Below, one piece after another: positions 52,767-60,835 of a stretch of 64,000 bases of DNA. The stretch covers positions 864,501 through 928,500 of the forward strand of contig NZ_AP024620.1 in NCBI RefSeq assembly GCF_023734095.1, in the 5' to 3' direction. The notes beneath the pieces were generated by a model, which did not search any database, had not been told where the DNA came from, and saw only the letters and a list, made by a program, of their open reading frames with translations. The number at the start of each line of letters is the position of its first letter. The stretch's first letter is position 1. This stretch comes from Moorella sp. Hama-1 (lineage in GTDB: Bacteria > Bacillota > DSM-521 > Neomoorellales > Neomoorellaceae). The position numbers were made by a program, and so were the translations under genes.

Positions 52767-53615
52767 ATGATGCGTTCACTTTATTCCGGTGTATCTGGAT
52801 TGCGTACCCACCAGACCCGCATGGACGTTATCGGCGACAACATCGCCAACGTAAATACGGTGGGCTTCAAAAGGAGTGCCGTGACCTTTAAGGATGTCTT
52901 CTACCAGACCCTGCGCGGCGGCTCGGCTGGATCTGCGAACGCGAGCCCTGCTGGCCTGGGCGGCACCAACCCCCAACAAATAGGTTTGGGCGTAACTATG
53001 AACAGCATCGATGTAATTCATACCCAGGGTGCTGCGGCTCCGACAGGTAATGGGACCGATCTTATGATCCAGGGGGACGGGTTCTTCAGAGTTTCACCTG
53101 ATGGTGGAACTACTATATATTATACCCGGGCGGGAGCGTTTCATTTTGACGACAAAGGCTATTTAGTAAATGCTGATGGGATGCAGGTTCTAGATACTCA
53201 GAGCACTCCAAAACCAATACAGATTGCCGATATGGCAGATCCCGATAAAATGCCCCAGAGTTATAGCATTGATAAGATGGGCTTTGTCCATTATGTAGAC
53301 AGTACCGGTGCTGCTAAAACTCTTACCTATCCAATTAGCATAGCAAAATTCTCTAATCCGGTAGGTTTAGAAAAGGTTGGCCAGAACCTTTATCGGGAAA
53401 CAGCAAGTTCTGGTGCTCCAGGTAATGATTTATCACCGGGTAAAGGTGCGCTCGCCAACACCTCCATCATCCCCTCGGCCCTGGAGATGTCCAACGTCGA
53501 CCTGGCGCAGGAGTTCACCGATATGATCATCACCGAGCGCGGCTTCCAGGCCAACGCCCGGACCATCACCACCTCCGATCAGATGCTCCAGGAGCTGGTG
53601 AACCTGAAGCGGTAA
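52767..53615 (+). CDS. flgE: Flagellar hook protein FlgE
   Basis: 282 residues; ATG 52767 (or 52770) after AGGAAAGGGG. MRSLYSGVSGLRTHQTRMDV, IGDNIANVNTVGFKRSAVTF and the C-terminal SNVDLAQEFTDMIITERGFQ with ANARTITTSDQMLQELVNLK define the FlgE/FlgG family. The short length and the place after flgD fit the Bacillus hook protein; a distal-rod assignment is the alternative. The exposed centre (53080-53450) is AT-rich (24 G/C of 60 at 53161-53220 against 39 of 60 at 53461-53520). Confidence 0.9.
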   Translation: MMRSLYSGVSGLRTHQTRMDVIGDNIANVNTVGFKRSAVTFKDVFYQTLRGGSAGSANASPAGLGGTNPQQIGLGVTMNSIDVIHTQGAAAPTGNGTDLMIQGDGFFRVSPDGGTTIYYTRAGAFHFDDKGYLVNADGMQVLDTQSTPKPIQIADMADPDKMPQSYSIDKMGFVHYVDSTGAAKTLTYPISIAKFSNPVGLEKVGQNLYRETASSGAPGNDLSPGKGALANTSIIPSALEMSNVDLAQEFTDMIITERGFQANARTITTSDQMLQELVNLKR

Positions 53616-53744
53616 CATTTGCGGCGAGATTTCCTGAAGGAAAAAGCAGAGGTTAGCCGGGCGGGGCGGGTTCCCGGCAGGGTAACCGCTGGGAACCCCT
53701 TCTTTCACCGGTCGGGAGGGAAATTTTACGACCGGAATTCTGCA

Positions 53745-53860
53745 GCCAGTTCCATGCTATTTTTGGTGGAGGTGGGGCAAAGGTTTAAATCCGAAACGGG
53801 CGCGGCCGGTTTCGACAGCCAATCCCATTTCCCATTTCAAACCTCTCACATCTATTTAGG
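53745..53860 (+). repeat. Dispersed repeat family 2, copy between flgE and flbD
   Basis: TTTAAATCCGAAAC, a GAAAC/GGTTTC hairpin with a GC-rich loop, and the tail AAACCTCTCACATCTATTTA. Aligned from TTTAAATCCG it is the same length (70 bp) as the copy in flhB (59268-59337), with paired changes in the stem. It ends just before the flbD ribosome-binding site. Confidence 0.75.
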
Positions 53861-53871
53861 GGGCGTAGAAC

Positions 53872-54081
53872 ATGATCAAGGTCACCACCCTGGATAAGCG
53901 GGAAATGGTCCTCAACGCGGAACTTATCGAGCGCATCGAAAGCGTCCCCGAGACGGTTATAACCCTGACCAGCGGTAAAAAGATCCTAGTGACCCAGACG
54001 GCGGAGGAGATTATGGAACTGGTGATAGCCTACCGACGCCGGGTTCTCCAGCCGGTCGACTCCCGGGATGAGGTGAAGTAG
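53872..54081 (+). CDS. flbD: FlbD/SwrD family flagellar protein
   Basis: 69 residues, AGGGGG before ATG 53872. MIKVTTLDKREMVLNAELIE with ESVPETVITLTSGKKILV and a helical end is the FlbD family; in Bacillus the homologue SwrD raises motor torque and is located before motA-like genes as here. motA starts 3 bp after the stop. Confidence 0.92.
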   Translation: MIKVTTLDKREMVLNAELIERIESVPETVITLTSGKKILVTQTAEEIMELVIAYRRRVLQPVDSRDEVK

Positions 54082-54084
54082 AGA

Positions 54085-54900
54085 TTGCGGCGTATTGATT
54101 TTATGACCATTGCCGGTATAGTCGCCGGTATCGGCCTCATGGGCGGCGCCCTGATCATGGGGGGCAACCCCAAACTCTTCTGGAACGTCCCCTCCCTGAT
54201 GGTCACCGTCGGCGGTTCCTTTGCCGCCGTGCTGATCAACTTCAGCTTCCAGGACGTGAAGAACGTCTTCGGCACCGTCAGGCAGGCCTTCACCACCGAC
54301 CTCATGGACCCGGAGGAGCTCATCGACCTTTTTAGTGAGCTGGCCCGCAAGGCCCGGCGAGAGGGTCTCCTGGCCCTGGAGGATGACGCCAGCCGCCTGG
54401 ACGACCCCTTCTTCACCAAGGGCATCCAGATGATGGTCGACGCCATGGAACCGGAGATGATCCGGCAGATCCTGGAGACGGATATGGCCTACATGGCCCG
54501 CCGCCACGAGATTGGCTACGGCATCTTTAAAACCTGGGGGAATCTCGCCCCTTCCTTCGGCCTTATCGGCACCCTCATCGGCCTGGTGCAGATGCTGGCT
54601 AAACTGGATAAACCGGAGACCCTGGGCCCCAGCATGGCCCTGGCCCTCATCACCACTTTCTACGGTGCCATCATGGCCTATATGATCTTCATCCCCCTGG
54701 CCGGGAAACTGAGCCTGCGCAGCGAGCAGGAGATCATGCTGCGCCAGATGATGCTGGAGGGCATCATCGCCATCCAGTCGGGGGTGAACCCGCGCATCCT
54801 GGAAGAACACCTGCGTTCCTTCCTGGCGCCGCTTAGCCAGCGGCAGCAGGCAGGGGAGGAACCTTTGCCCCGGGAAGAGGCTTACCGGGAAAGGATTTGA
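54085..54900 (+). CDS. motA: Flagellar stator protein MotA
   Basis: 271 residues from TTG 54085 with GAGGTG 8 nt upstream; ATG 54103 is the alternative. Four membrane segments (about 9-27, 34-52, 150-172, 185-205) flank a cytoplasmic loop with SELARKARREGLLALEDD, the charged face that pushes on FliG. FGLIGTLIGLVQMLAKL and GVNPRILEEHLRSFL are typical. With MotB it forms the proton channel. Confidence 0.96.
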   Translation: MRRIDFMTIAGIVAGIGLMGGALIMGGNPKLFWNVPSLMVTVGGSFAAVLINFSFQDVKNVFGTVRQAFTTDLMDPEELIDLFSELARKARREGLLALEDDASRLDDPFFTKGIQMMVDAMEPEMIRQILETDMAYMARRHEIGYGIFKTWGNLAPSFGLIGTLIGLVQMLAKLDKPETLGPSMALALITTFYGAIMAYMIFIPLAGKLSLRSEQEIMLRQMMLEGIIAIQSGVNPRILEEHLRSFLAPLSQRQQAGEEPLPREEAYRERI

Positions 54901-55118
54901 TCGTATAGTGAGTGGTGGCTATTGCTTTAACAGCAGCGGCAAAGCGTTAATCCACCGTTAAGATTATGGCGCCACGGTAGCAGTAAGGGATCCTCTGCCG
55001 CAAGGTATAGTTGGAGGCTGCAGGTGACGGATGGTAGTTTGCGATAAACCTGCCCAATTGGGTAGTCCCTGAGTTGGACTGCTTCGACCGGAGAACAGGT
55101 TTGGGAGAGGTATAGTTT
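54901..55118 (+). other. motA-motB spacer
   Basis: 218 bp, long for this pair. No gene, terminator or repeat copy recognised. GGGAGAGG before ATG 55119 is the motB site. Confidence 0.4.
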
Positions 55119-55889
55119 ATGGCCGTTAAAAGATGGCAGAAGAAACCGGATGAAGGCGCCCCGACCTGGATGATCACCTACTCGGATCTCATGACCCAGC
55201 TGGTGGTTTTCTTCGTCCTGCTCTTTTCCTTCTCCATCATCAACCAGCAGAAATTCCAGCAGTTCATTGCTTCCTACCAGGGGATGGGGATCCTGGACGG
55301 GGGCGTGTCGCCCCTTGTCCAGACCGAGCCGGCCCCGAGCAGCTACCCCGAAAATATCCAGACCCCCGAGGCAGCTGCGGCCCTGGCCCGGGCCCAGGAG
55401 ATGATGCAGACCTACCAGACGGTCAAAAACTTCCTTACGGAGAACGGCCTGGAGTCCGACGTGGAGGTCCGCTACGAGGACCGGGGGATTGCCCTGGATA
55501 TTAAAGAACGCATCCTTTTTGATTCCGGCCGGGCGGATCTCAAACCAGAGGCCACCCGGTTGTTGGATAAATTAGCGGGTCTGCTGGCCCGGCTGCCCAA
55601 CGCAATCAAAGTCGAGGGTTACACCGACAACCGGCCCATCCATACCGTCCAGTTCCCCACCAACTGGGAACTGTCCACAGCCCGGGCCTCCCGGGTGGTG
55701 CGTTATTTTATCGAAGAACACCACCTGCAGCCGGAACGCTTTGTGGCCATGGGTTACGGCGAGTATCATCCCCTTTACCCTAACGACTCCCCGGAACATA
55801 TGGCGGAAAACCGGCGCGTAGTATTACTCCTGGGGATGACCAATAACCAGCAGACCAACGGGAAAGAGGTGTATAAGAGTGCCCCCTAG
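55119..55889 (+). CDS. motB: Flagellar stator protein MotB
   Basis: 256 residues. A short cytoplasmic N-tail, then a membrane helix with the proton-binding Asp23 (YSDLMTQLVVFFVLLFSFS), a plug/linker, and a C-terminal OmpA-like peptidoglycan-binding domain (VEGYTDNRPI, NWELSTARASRVVRYFIE). The helix has Asp in the MotB/PomB position; ion choice (H+ or Na+) is not readable with certainty. The stop overlaps the fliL start by 11 bp. Confidence 0.96.
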   Translation: MAVKRWQKKPDEGAPTWMITYSDLMTQLVVFFVLLFSFSIINQQKFQQFIASYQGMGILDGGVSPLVQTEPAPSSYPENIQTPEAAAALARAQEMMQTYQTVKNFLTENGLESDVEVRYEDRGIALDIKERILFDSGRADLKPEATRLLDKLAGLLARLPNAIKVEGYTDNRPIHTVQFPTNWELSTARASRVVRYFIEEHHLQPERFVAMGYGEYHPLYPNDSPEHMAENRRVVLLLGMTNNQQTNGKEVYKSAP

Positions 55890-56364
55890 AGAAGCGGCGG
55901 AAAAGACAGCAGAAAAGGTGGTGGAGAAAAAGGAAGGCCGCGGTCAGCAGTTGTTGACCATCGTGTTACTGCTGGTGGTCCTGCTCTTAAGCGGCGGTTA
56001 TGTTTATACCTTTTTCTTCAGCAACAACAGCCGCGGTATATCAGCGTCGGCGGCCAGCGCCCCGCCGGTCAACACGCAGCAGCAGAGTCTGGACAGCATC
56101 GTCGTCAACCTGGCCGATCCGGGCCTGCACCGCTACCTGCGGACTAAGATTACCCTGGAATACAACGACCCCAAGCTGGCGACGGAACTGGGCGAAAAGC
56201 TCTATCGCATCAAGGACACGGTTATCTCCGTCCTACGGAGCAAAAAGACCGACGACCTGCAGAATGAGGAAGCCTTAAAGCGGGAACTGCTGACGGCCAT
56301 CAACGCCCAGTTGACCAGCGGCCAGGTCCGGGCCCTCTACTTCGAGGAGTTCCTGGTCCAGTAA
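55879..56364 (+). CDS. fliL: Flagellar basal body-associated protein FliL
   Basis: 161 residues from GTG 55879, overlapping motB. A Lys/Glu-rich N-tail, one membrane helix (about 27-47), and a periplasm-facing-type domain with DSIVVNLADPGLHRYLRTKI and LKRELLTAINAQLTSGQVRA. FliL rings the stator and supports high torque. In most relatives fliM follows; here it does not. Confidence 0.94.
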   Translation: MPPREAAEKTAEKVVEKKEGRGQQLLTIVLLLVVLLLSGGYVYTFFFSNNSRGISASAASAPPVNTQQQSLDSIVVNLADPGLHRYLRTKITLEYNDPKLATELGEKLYRIKDTVISVLRSKKTDDLQNEEALKRELLTAINAQLTSGQVRALYFEEFLVQ

Positions 56365-56507
56365 GGGCCATCCAGGCGGCCGGCTACCGGACCGGCGGCT
56401 TGGCCGCCCTGGTTCACTGCCCGGTTAAGCTCCTGTGCGATGCGATATTGCCTGACTGGCAGAACTGGTTAACCTGGTGCGTCGATTATGCAGTAAGGAG
56501 AATATTT

Positions 56508-56894
56508 ATGGGCTTAACGGACGAGGAGATTCAAAGATTGTTGCAGGCCATGGAGGCGGGGGAGGACCGGCCGCGGGTAGAGAAGGCCCGTTTTGCCCCC
56601 CTCCAGCCGGGGCCGGTGACCGGGGCGCCGGCCAGTTTTAAGCGGATCGCTGATGTGCCCCTGCGCCTGACGGCCAACCTGGGCCGGGCCCGCCTGAAGG
56701 TCAAGGAGATCCTGGACCTGAAGGAGGGTTCCCTGATTGTCCTGGATAAGCTGGCGGGTGAACCCGTGGAGCTGCTGGTCAACGGCACCCCCATGGCGAA
56801 GGGCGAGGTCGTGGTGATTAACGAGGCCTTCGGCGTCCGGATTAACACCCTGGCCGCCGGCGAGGAAGAAGGGCAAAGCCAGGATGGATCATGA
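56508..56894 (+). CDS. fliN: FliN-type motor switch protein with FliM-like N-terminal motif
   Basis: 128 residues; ATG 56508 has AAGGAG 9 nt upstream. The C-terminal SpoA domain (VPLRLTANLGRARLKVKEIL, LDKLAGEPVELLVNGTPMAK, VVVINEAFGVRI) is FliN. The first residues MGLTDEEIQRLLQAM resemble the EID-LL peptide at the start of FliM, which in other species binds phospho-CheY. A 30-residue Pro-rich linker joins the two. The FliM core (CheC-like) domain is missing and no separate fliM precedes it; 56365-56507 holds no remnant. Confidence 0.9.
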   Translation: MGLTDEEIQRLLQAMEAGEDRPRVEKARFAPLQPGPVTGAPASFKRIADVPLRLTANLGRARLKVKEILDLKEGSLIVLDKLAGEPVELLVNGTPMAKGEVVVINEAFGVRINTLAAGEEEGQSQDGS

Positions 56895-57291
56895 TCTCCT
56901 TTGGGCCCTGGTGCGGGTAGCCATCTTCCTGCCCCTGGTCGCGCTGCTGGCCTACTTGACGGTACGCCTGGGCTTCGGTCAGGCCACGGGGCTGGCGGCA
57001 GGGTCCGGCGAATTGCGGCTGATTGAACGCCTGCAACTTAGTAACAAGTCCGGGCTGGCCGTCGTCCGCTGCGGGGAGAGGTATTTCCTGGTGGGCCTGG
57101 GGGAGGGACCGCCGGCCTTGCTGGCGGAATTGCCCGATTACCCGGCGACGGCGGCGGCCGGTGACGTCAAAGTTTTTCCCGTGCAAACCCTGGACACCCG
57201 GGGGGGAGAAGATGTTTTGGCTGAGGAGAAAGAACCTGTGCTGCGCTTATTAAAGGGTGGCTGGCAGAGGCTCAAGGGACATGACAAATAA
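56884..57291 (+). CDS. fliO: Flagellar export gate protein FliO
   Basis: 135 residues from ATG 56884, overlapping fliN by 11 bp. One N-terminal membrane helix (about 6-25), then RLIERLQLSNKSGLAVVRCG and GERYFLVGLGEGPPALLAEL, the FliO/FliZ domain that helps assemble FliP. Gene overlaps show tight coupling with fliN and fliP. Confidence 0.92.
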   Translation: MDHDLLWALVRVAIFLPLVALLAYLTVRLGFGQATGLAAGSGELRLIERLQLSNKSGLAVVRCGERYFLVGLGEGPPALLAELPDYPATAAAGDVKVFPVQTLDTRGGEDVLAEEKEPVLRLLKGGWQRLKGHDK

Positions 57292-58066
57292 AGGGCACAG
57301 ACGCTGGCAGCCCCTGGCCCCGGTAGGAGCAGCCTTGCTGCTTTTCCTGGCCTTGATGGTCCTGGGGTTAAAACCGGCCCTGGCCCAGCCGGTGCCCCTG
57401 CCCCAGGTAAACCTGAACCTGGGCCAGACCACCGACCCGCGCCAGGTAGTGGACACCGTCAGGCTCCTGGTGCTGCTGACGGTTCTGGCCCTGGCCCCGG
57501 CCCTGGTCCTGATGATGACTTCCTTCACCAGGATCATCGTGGTCCTTTCCTTTGTCCGCAGCGCCCTGGCCACCCAGCAAACACCGCCCAACCAGATCCT
57601 GATTGGCCTGGCCCTGTTCCTGACCTTCTTTATCATGACGCCGGTCTACAGCCAGGTAAAGACCCAGGCCATCGACCCCTACCTGGCCGGGCAAATCACC
57701 CAGGAACAGGCCCTGGCGGCGGGGGCCCGGCCGGTGCGGGAGTTCATATACCGCCAGACGCGGGAGAAAGACCTGGCCTTATTCGTCCATATGTCCGGTA
57801 TGGCCCAGCCCCGCACCCGGGACGACGTGCCCCTGCATGTCCTGATCCCGGCCTTTATCATCAGCGAGCTGAAGACAGCCTTCCAGATGGGCTTTTTGAT
57901 CTACATCCCGTTTCTGATTATTGACCTGGTGATCGCCAGCACCCTCATGGCCATGGGCATGTTTATGGTACCGCCGGTCATGATCTCCCTGCCCTTCAAG
58001 CTCATGCTCTTCGTCCTGGTAGACGGCTGGTACCTGGTGGTCAAGTCCCTGTTGGAGAGTTTTTAG
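57281..58066 (+). CDS. fliP: Flagellar export gate protein FliP
   Basis: 261 residues; ATG 57281 overlaps the fliO stop, with GAGG 10 nt upstream. A cleavable signal peptide (1-35, ending LKPALA) is usual for FliP. LTSFTRIIVVLSFVRSALAT-type segment (here MMTSFTRIIVVLSFVRSALA), TPPNQILIGLALFLTFFIM and PAFIISELKTAFQMGFLIYI are diagnostic. FliP forms the core of the export channel with FliQ and FliR. Confidence 0.96.
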   Translation: MTNKGHRRWQPLAPVGAALLLFLALMVLGLKPALAQPVPLPQVNLNLGQTTDPRQVVDTVRLLVLLTVLALAPALVLMMTSFTRIIVVLSFVRSALATQQTPPNQILIGLALFLTFFIMTPVYSQVKTQAIDPYLAGQITQEQALAAGARPVREFIYRQTREKDLALFVHMSGMAQPRTRDDVPLHVLIPAFIISELKTAFQMGFLIYIPFLIIDLVIASTLMAMGMFMVPPVMISLPFKLMLFVLVDGWYLVVKSLLESF

Positions 58067-58096
58067 TGGTAGGAATATGTTGCGGAGGCGACAGAG

Positions 58097-58366
58097 GTGA
58101 CCCAGGAATTCGTCATTCACCTGGCCCGGGAGGCCCTGACTACGGCCCTGCTGCTGGCGGCGCCGGCTTTAGGCTTAAGCCTCATCGTCGGCGTGGGGAT
58201 CAGCATCCTCCAGGCGACCACCCAGATCCAGGAGCAGACCCTGACCTTCGTGCCTAAAATTGTGGCCGTCATCCTGGGGATGCTCCTCCTGGGTTCCTGG
58301 ATGCTCAACACCCTGATCCAGTTTACAGCCAACATCTTCGGCAACCTGGGCGCCCTGGTGAAGTAG
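58097..58366 (+). CDS. fliQ: Flagellar export gate protein FliQ
   Basis: 89 residues from GTG 58097 with GGAGGCG upstream. Two membrane hairpin helices (APALGLSLIVGVGISILQAT, VAVILGMLLLGSWMLNTLIQ) and TQIQEQTLTFVPKIVAV between them are typical. FliQ wraps the FliP/FliR channel. Confidence 0.96.
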   Translation: MTQEFVIHLAREALTTALLLAAPALGLSLIVGVGISILQATTQIQEQTLTFVPKIVAVILGMLLLGSWMLNTLIQFTANIFGNLGALVK

Positions 58367-58392
58367 ATTAAGCTATTTATGGGGGAGAGTTG

Positions 58393-59160
58393 ATGAGCTA
58401 CTTAACCCAGGCGGAATTATTTTTCCTGGTCCTGGTCCGGACGACGGCCTTTTTCGTAACGGCGCCCTTTTTCGGCATCCGCGGGGTCCCGGGCCTGGTA
58501 AAGGCTGGCCTGGGTTTCCTGGTGGCCCTCCTGCTGCTGCCGGTCCTGCCGGCAGGGCAACCCACCTTTAGCAGCGGCTGGGTCTATGCCCTGGCCGCCC
58601 TGAACGAGTCCCTGGCCGGCCTGGCCCTGGGTTACCTGGCCAGCCTGATCTTCAGCGCCATCCAGATTGCCGGCCAGCTTCTGGATATCCATATGGGCCT
58701 GGCCATGGCCAGCCTCTTTGACCCCCAGAATGCCACCACTACCACCATTATGGGCCAGTTCTTCGCTATCCTGGGGTTGCTCCTTTTCTTCCAGATGGAC
58801 GGCCACCATACCCTGCTCCTGGCCCTTCAGGAGAGCTTTCGCCTGCTGCCCCTGGGCGGGGTCCATTTCAGCGGCGACCTGGTCTGGGCCGTGGTCAAGC
58901 TCTTTACCGGCACCTTTGCCCTGGCCCTGAAGATTGCCGCCCCGGTCATCGCCGTCCTCCTCATCGCCGACCTGGCCCTGAGCCTGGTGGCCCGGACGGT
59001 GCCCCAGCTCAATGTCTTTATCCTGGGTTTTCCCTTGAAGGTGGGCCTGGGGCTGCTGGTCCTGATCGCCATCCTGCCCCTGCTGGCTACGGTCTTCAGC
59101 AATCTCTTCAGCCAGATGGAACACGACCTGGCCCTCATTATCAGGAGCTGGCCGCACTGA
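58393..59160 (+). CDS. fliR: Flagellar export gate protein FliR
   Basis: 255 residues; ATG 58393 with GGGAG upstream, TTG 58390 being the other option. Five to six membrane segments, with LVRTTAFFVTAPFFGIRGVP near the start and LDIHMGLAMASLFDPQNATT in the middle, identify FliR. Its TGA overlaps the first possible flhB ATG. Confidence 0.95.
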   Translation: MSYLTQAELFFLVLVRTTAFFVTAPFFGIRGVPGLVKAGLGFLVALLLLPVLPAGQPTFSSGWVYALAALNESLAGLALGYLASLIFSAIQIAGQLLDIHMGLAMASLFDPQNATTTTIMGQFFAILGLLLFFQMDGHHTLLLALQESFRLLPLGGVHFSGDLVWAVVKLFTGTFALALKIAAPVIAVLLIADLALSLVARTVPQLNVFILGFPLKVGLGLLVLIAILPLLATVFSNLFSQMEHDLALIIRSWPH

Positions 59161-60401
59161 TGGACAGGCAGAACCAGTTCGCATTTTACTACATCCCGGA
59201 CGGGGCAGACTCTCATGCCCCGCGTGGGGCACCAGTGGAGGATAAAAATGATTGTCAGGCCTACTTTAAATCCGGAACTGGCATAGCCAGTTCCCACGGC
59301 GATTCCAACCGCCAACATCTAACTTCTCACTTCTTGTTTGACCTGCAGCTCTTTGCCGAGGAGAAGACCGAAGAGGCCACGCCCCACCGCCTCCAGGAAG
59401 TGCGGCAGAAGGGCCAGGTGGCCCGGAGCAATGACTTGAGCGCGGCCCTGGTCCTGCTGGCCAGCACCGTCTTCCTTTACTGGCGGCGGGAGGCCTTTTA
59501 CCAGGCCATGGCGGACCTGATCACTGCCACCCTCCGGGACGGCTGGCACCAGCAATTGGACGACGGCACTTTCCTGGCCCTCACCGGCCAGTTGGCCTTA
59601 AAGGTGGGCCTGCTCCTGGCCCCCCTCCTGGTGCTGGCGGCGGTGGTGGGCCTGGCAGCCAACTTTGCCCAGACGGGATTTGTTTTCTCCCTGGAACCCC
59701 TGACGCCGCGCCTGGAGAACCTGGACCCCATCAAGGGACTGCAGCGCTTCTTTTCCCGGCGCGCCTTGATGGAGCTTTTGAAGAGCCTGGCCAAGGTAAC
59801 CATCGTCAGCCTGGTAGTCTGGAAGGTCGTCCAGGGGCAGTTCACCCGGCTCCTGATGACTGTGGACATGGGGCTGCCGGCTACCCTGGACCTGGTGGGG
59901 CAGCTGCTTTACCGGGTGGGGTTGGGGGCCCTGGCCGTTTTCCTGGTCCTGGCGGCGGCCGACTACGTTTTCCAGCGGCGGGAGTTCCAGCGTAACCTGC
60001 GCATGACCAAGCAGGAAATAAAGGAAGAAATGAAGCAGATGGAGGGCGACCCCCTGGTGCGTTCCCGGCTGCGGGAGAAGCAGCGCCAGTTCGCCCGGCA
60101 CCGCATGATGCACGCCGTGCCGGAGGCCACTGTGGTCATCACCAACCCTACCCACGTGGCCGTGGCCCTGCGCTACCGGGAGACGGAAGGGGCGCCCCGG
60201 GTGGTGGCCAAGGGCGCCGGGAGCATCGCCGAGCGTATCAAGGCGGTAGCCCGCAGCCACAACATCCCGGTAGTGGAAAACCCGCCGGTGGCCCGCGCCC
60301 TCTACCGCCAGGTGGAACTGGATCAGGAGATCCCGGTGGCCCTCTACCAGGCGGTGGCGGAGATCCTGGCCCGGATCTATAAGTTGCGGGGGAGATTGTA
60401 A
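59160..60401 (+). CDS. flhB: Export gate specificity switch FlhB with a repeat-encoded N-terminal extension
   Basis: 413 residues if translation starts at ATG 59160, coupled to the fliR stop. The family normally begins at LQLFAEEKTEEATPHRLQEV, here at residue 61; the 58 residues before it are encoded by a family 2 repeat. TTG 59334 would give the normal length but has a pyrimidine-rich upstream with no ribosome-binding site. Four membrane helices follow, then the autocleavage site NPTHVAVALRY, whose cut between Asn and Pro switches export from hook to filament. The C-terminal cytoplasmic domain is complete. Confidence 0.92.
   Translation: MDRQNQFAFYYIPDGADSHAPRGAPVEDKNDCQAYFKSGTGIASSHGDSNRQHLTSHFLFDLQLFAEEKTEEATPHRLQEVRQKGQVARSNDLSAALVLLASTVFLYWRREAFYQAMADLITATLRDGWHQQLDDGTFLALTGQLALKVGLLLAPLLVLAAVVGLAANFAQTGFVFSLEPLTPRLENLDPIKGLQRFFSRRALMELLKSLAKVTIVSLVVWKVVQGQFTRLLMTVDMGLPATLDLVGQLLYRVGLGALAVFLVLAAADYVFQRREFQRNLRMTKQEIKEEMKQMEGDPLVRSRLREKQRQFARHRMMHAVPEATVVITNPTHVAVALRYRETEGAPRVVAKGAGSIAERIKAVARSHNIPVVENPPVARALYRQVELDQEIPVALYQAVAEILARIYKLRGRL
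59200..59337 (+). repeat. Dispersed repeat family 2, copy inside the flhB frame
   Basis: TCATGCCCCGCGTGGGGC hairpin, GTGGAGGATAAAAATG, then TTTAAATCCGGAACTGGC with inverse GCCAGTTCC and the tail ATCTAACTTCTCACTTCT. The last 70 bp align without gaps to the copy at 53785-53854. It fills the place where other operon pairs have a spacer. Confidence 0.75.
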
Positions 60402-60416
60402 GAACCTGGCGGGAGT

Positions 60417-60790
60417 ACTTTTCGGAGGAGCCCCTTATGGGGGGCTGACGCCCCCGCCAGCGAACAATGAAAATGTAGGTTGAGGTAAGGGGCTGGCGGG
60501 TACAGGCGGAGGGCGACTTGGTTCGAGGCGTTTGCAAACTCAGCGAAGCCGCAGCGAGGCGGCGGTGAACGGGATGGGGATCGTAACGTAAGTTGAGAAA
60601 CTAAGAGTTTCGCTCCCCATTGCTATTATTCAAAGAGATAAAGTCAAGCCACCCCCGCCGCCAAGCAAGGCTGAGCGCCAAGTTTGCTCGCCGAGAACCA
60701 CCGGAGCCCGGAGCTGTACCCGCTAGTCCCGAAGCTGGATGGCATCAACATCTATTTTTACGAGAAGGCACCATTTTTGGTAGGAATCTA
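60417..60790 (+). repeat. Dispersed repeat family 1, copy B (longest)
   Basis: It starts TCGGAGGAGCCCCTTATGGG and contains GGCGACTTGGTTCGAGGCG and CAAACTCAGCGAAGCCGCAG. A 90-bp central piece with a GAAACT/AGTTTC-type hairpin follows, then GAGCGCCAAGTTTGCTCG and CCACCGGAGCCCGGAGCTGT. It fills the whole flhB-flhA spacer (434 bp with flanks). No gene is visible in it. Confidence 0.85.
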
Positions 60791-60835
60791 TTTTCGGGAG
60801 AGCCAGAACCATAACTGTGGAGGAAAAAACGCTTT

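Noticed and set aside
59334-60401. Shorter FlhB starting at TTG 59334
   Set aside because: Gives the usual length but the upstream is pyrimidine-rich with no ribosome-binding site; kept as alternative only.
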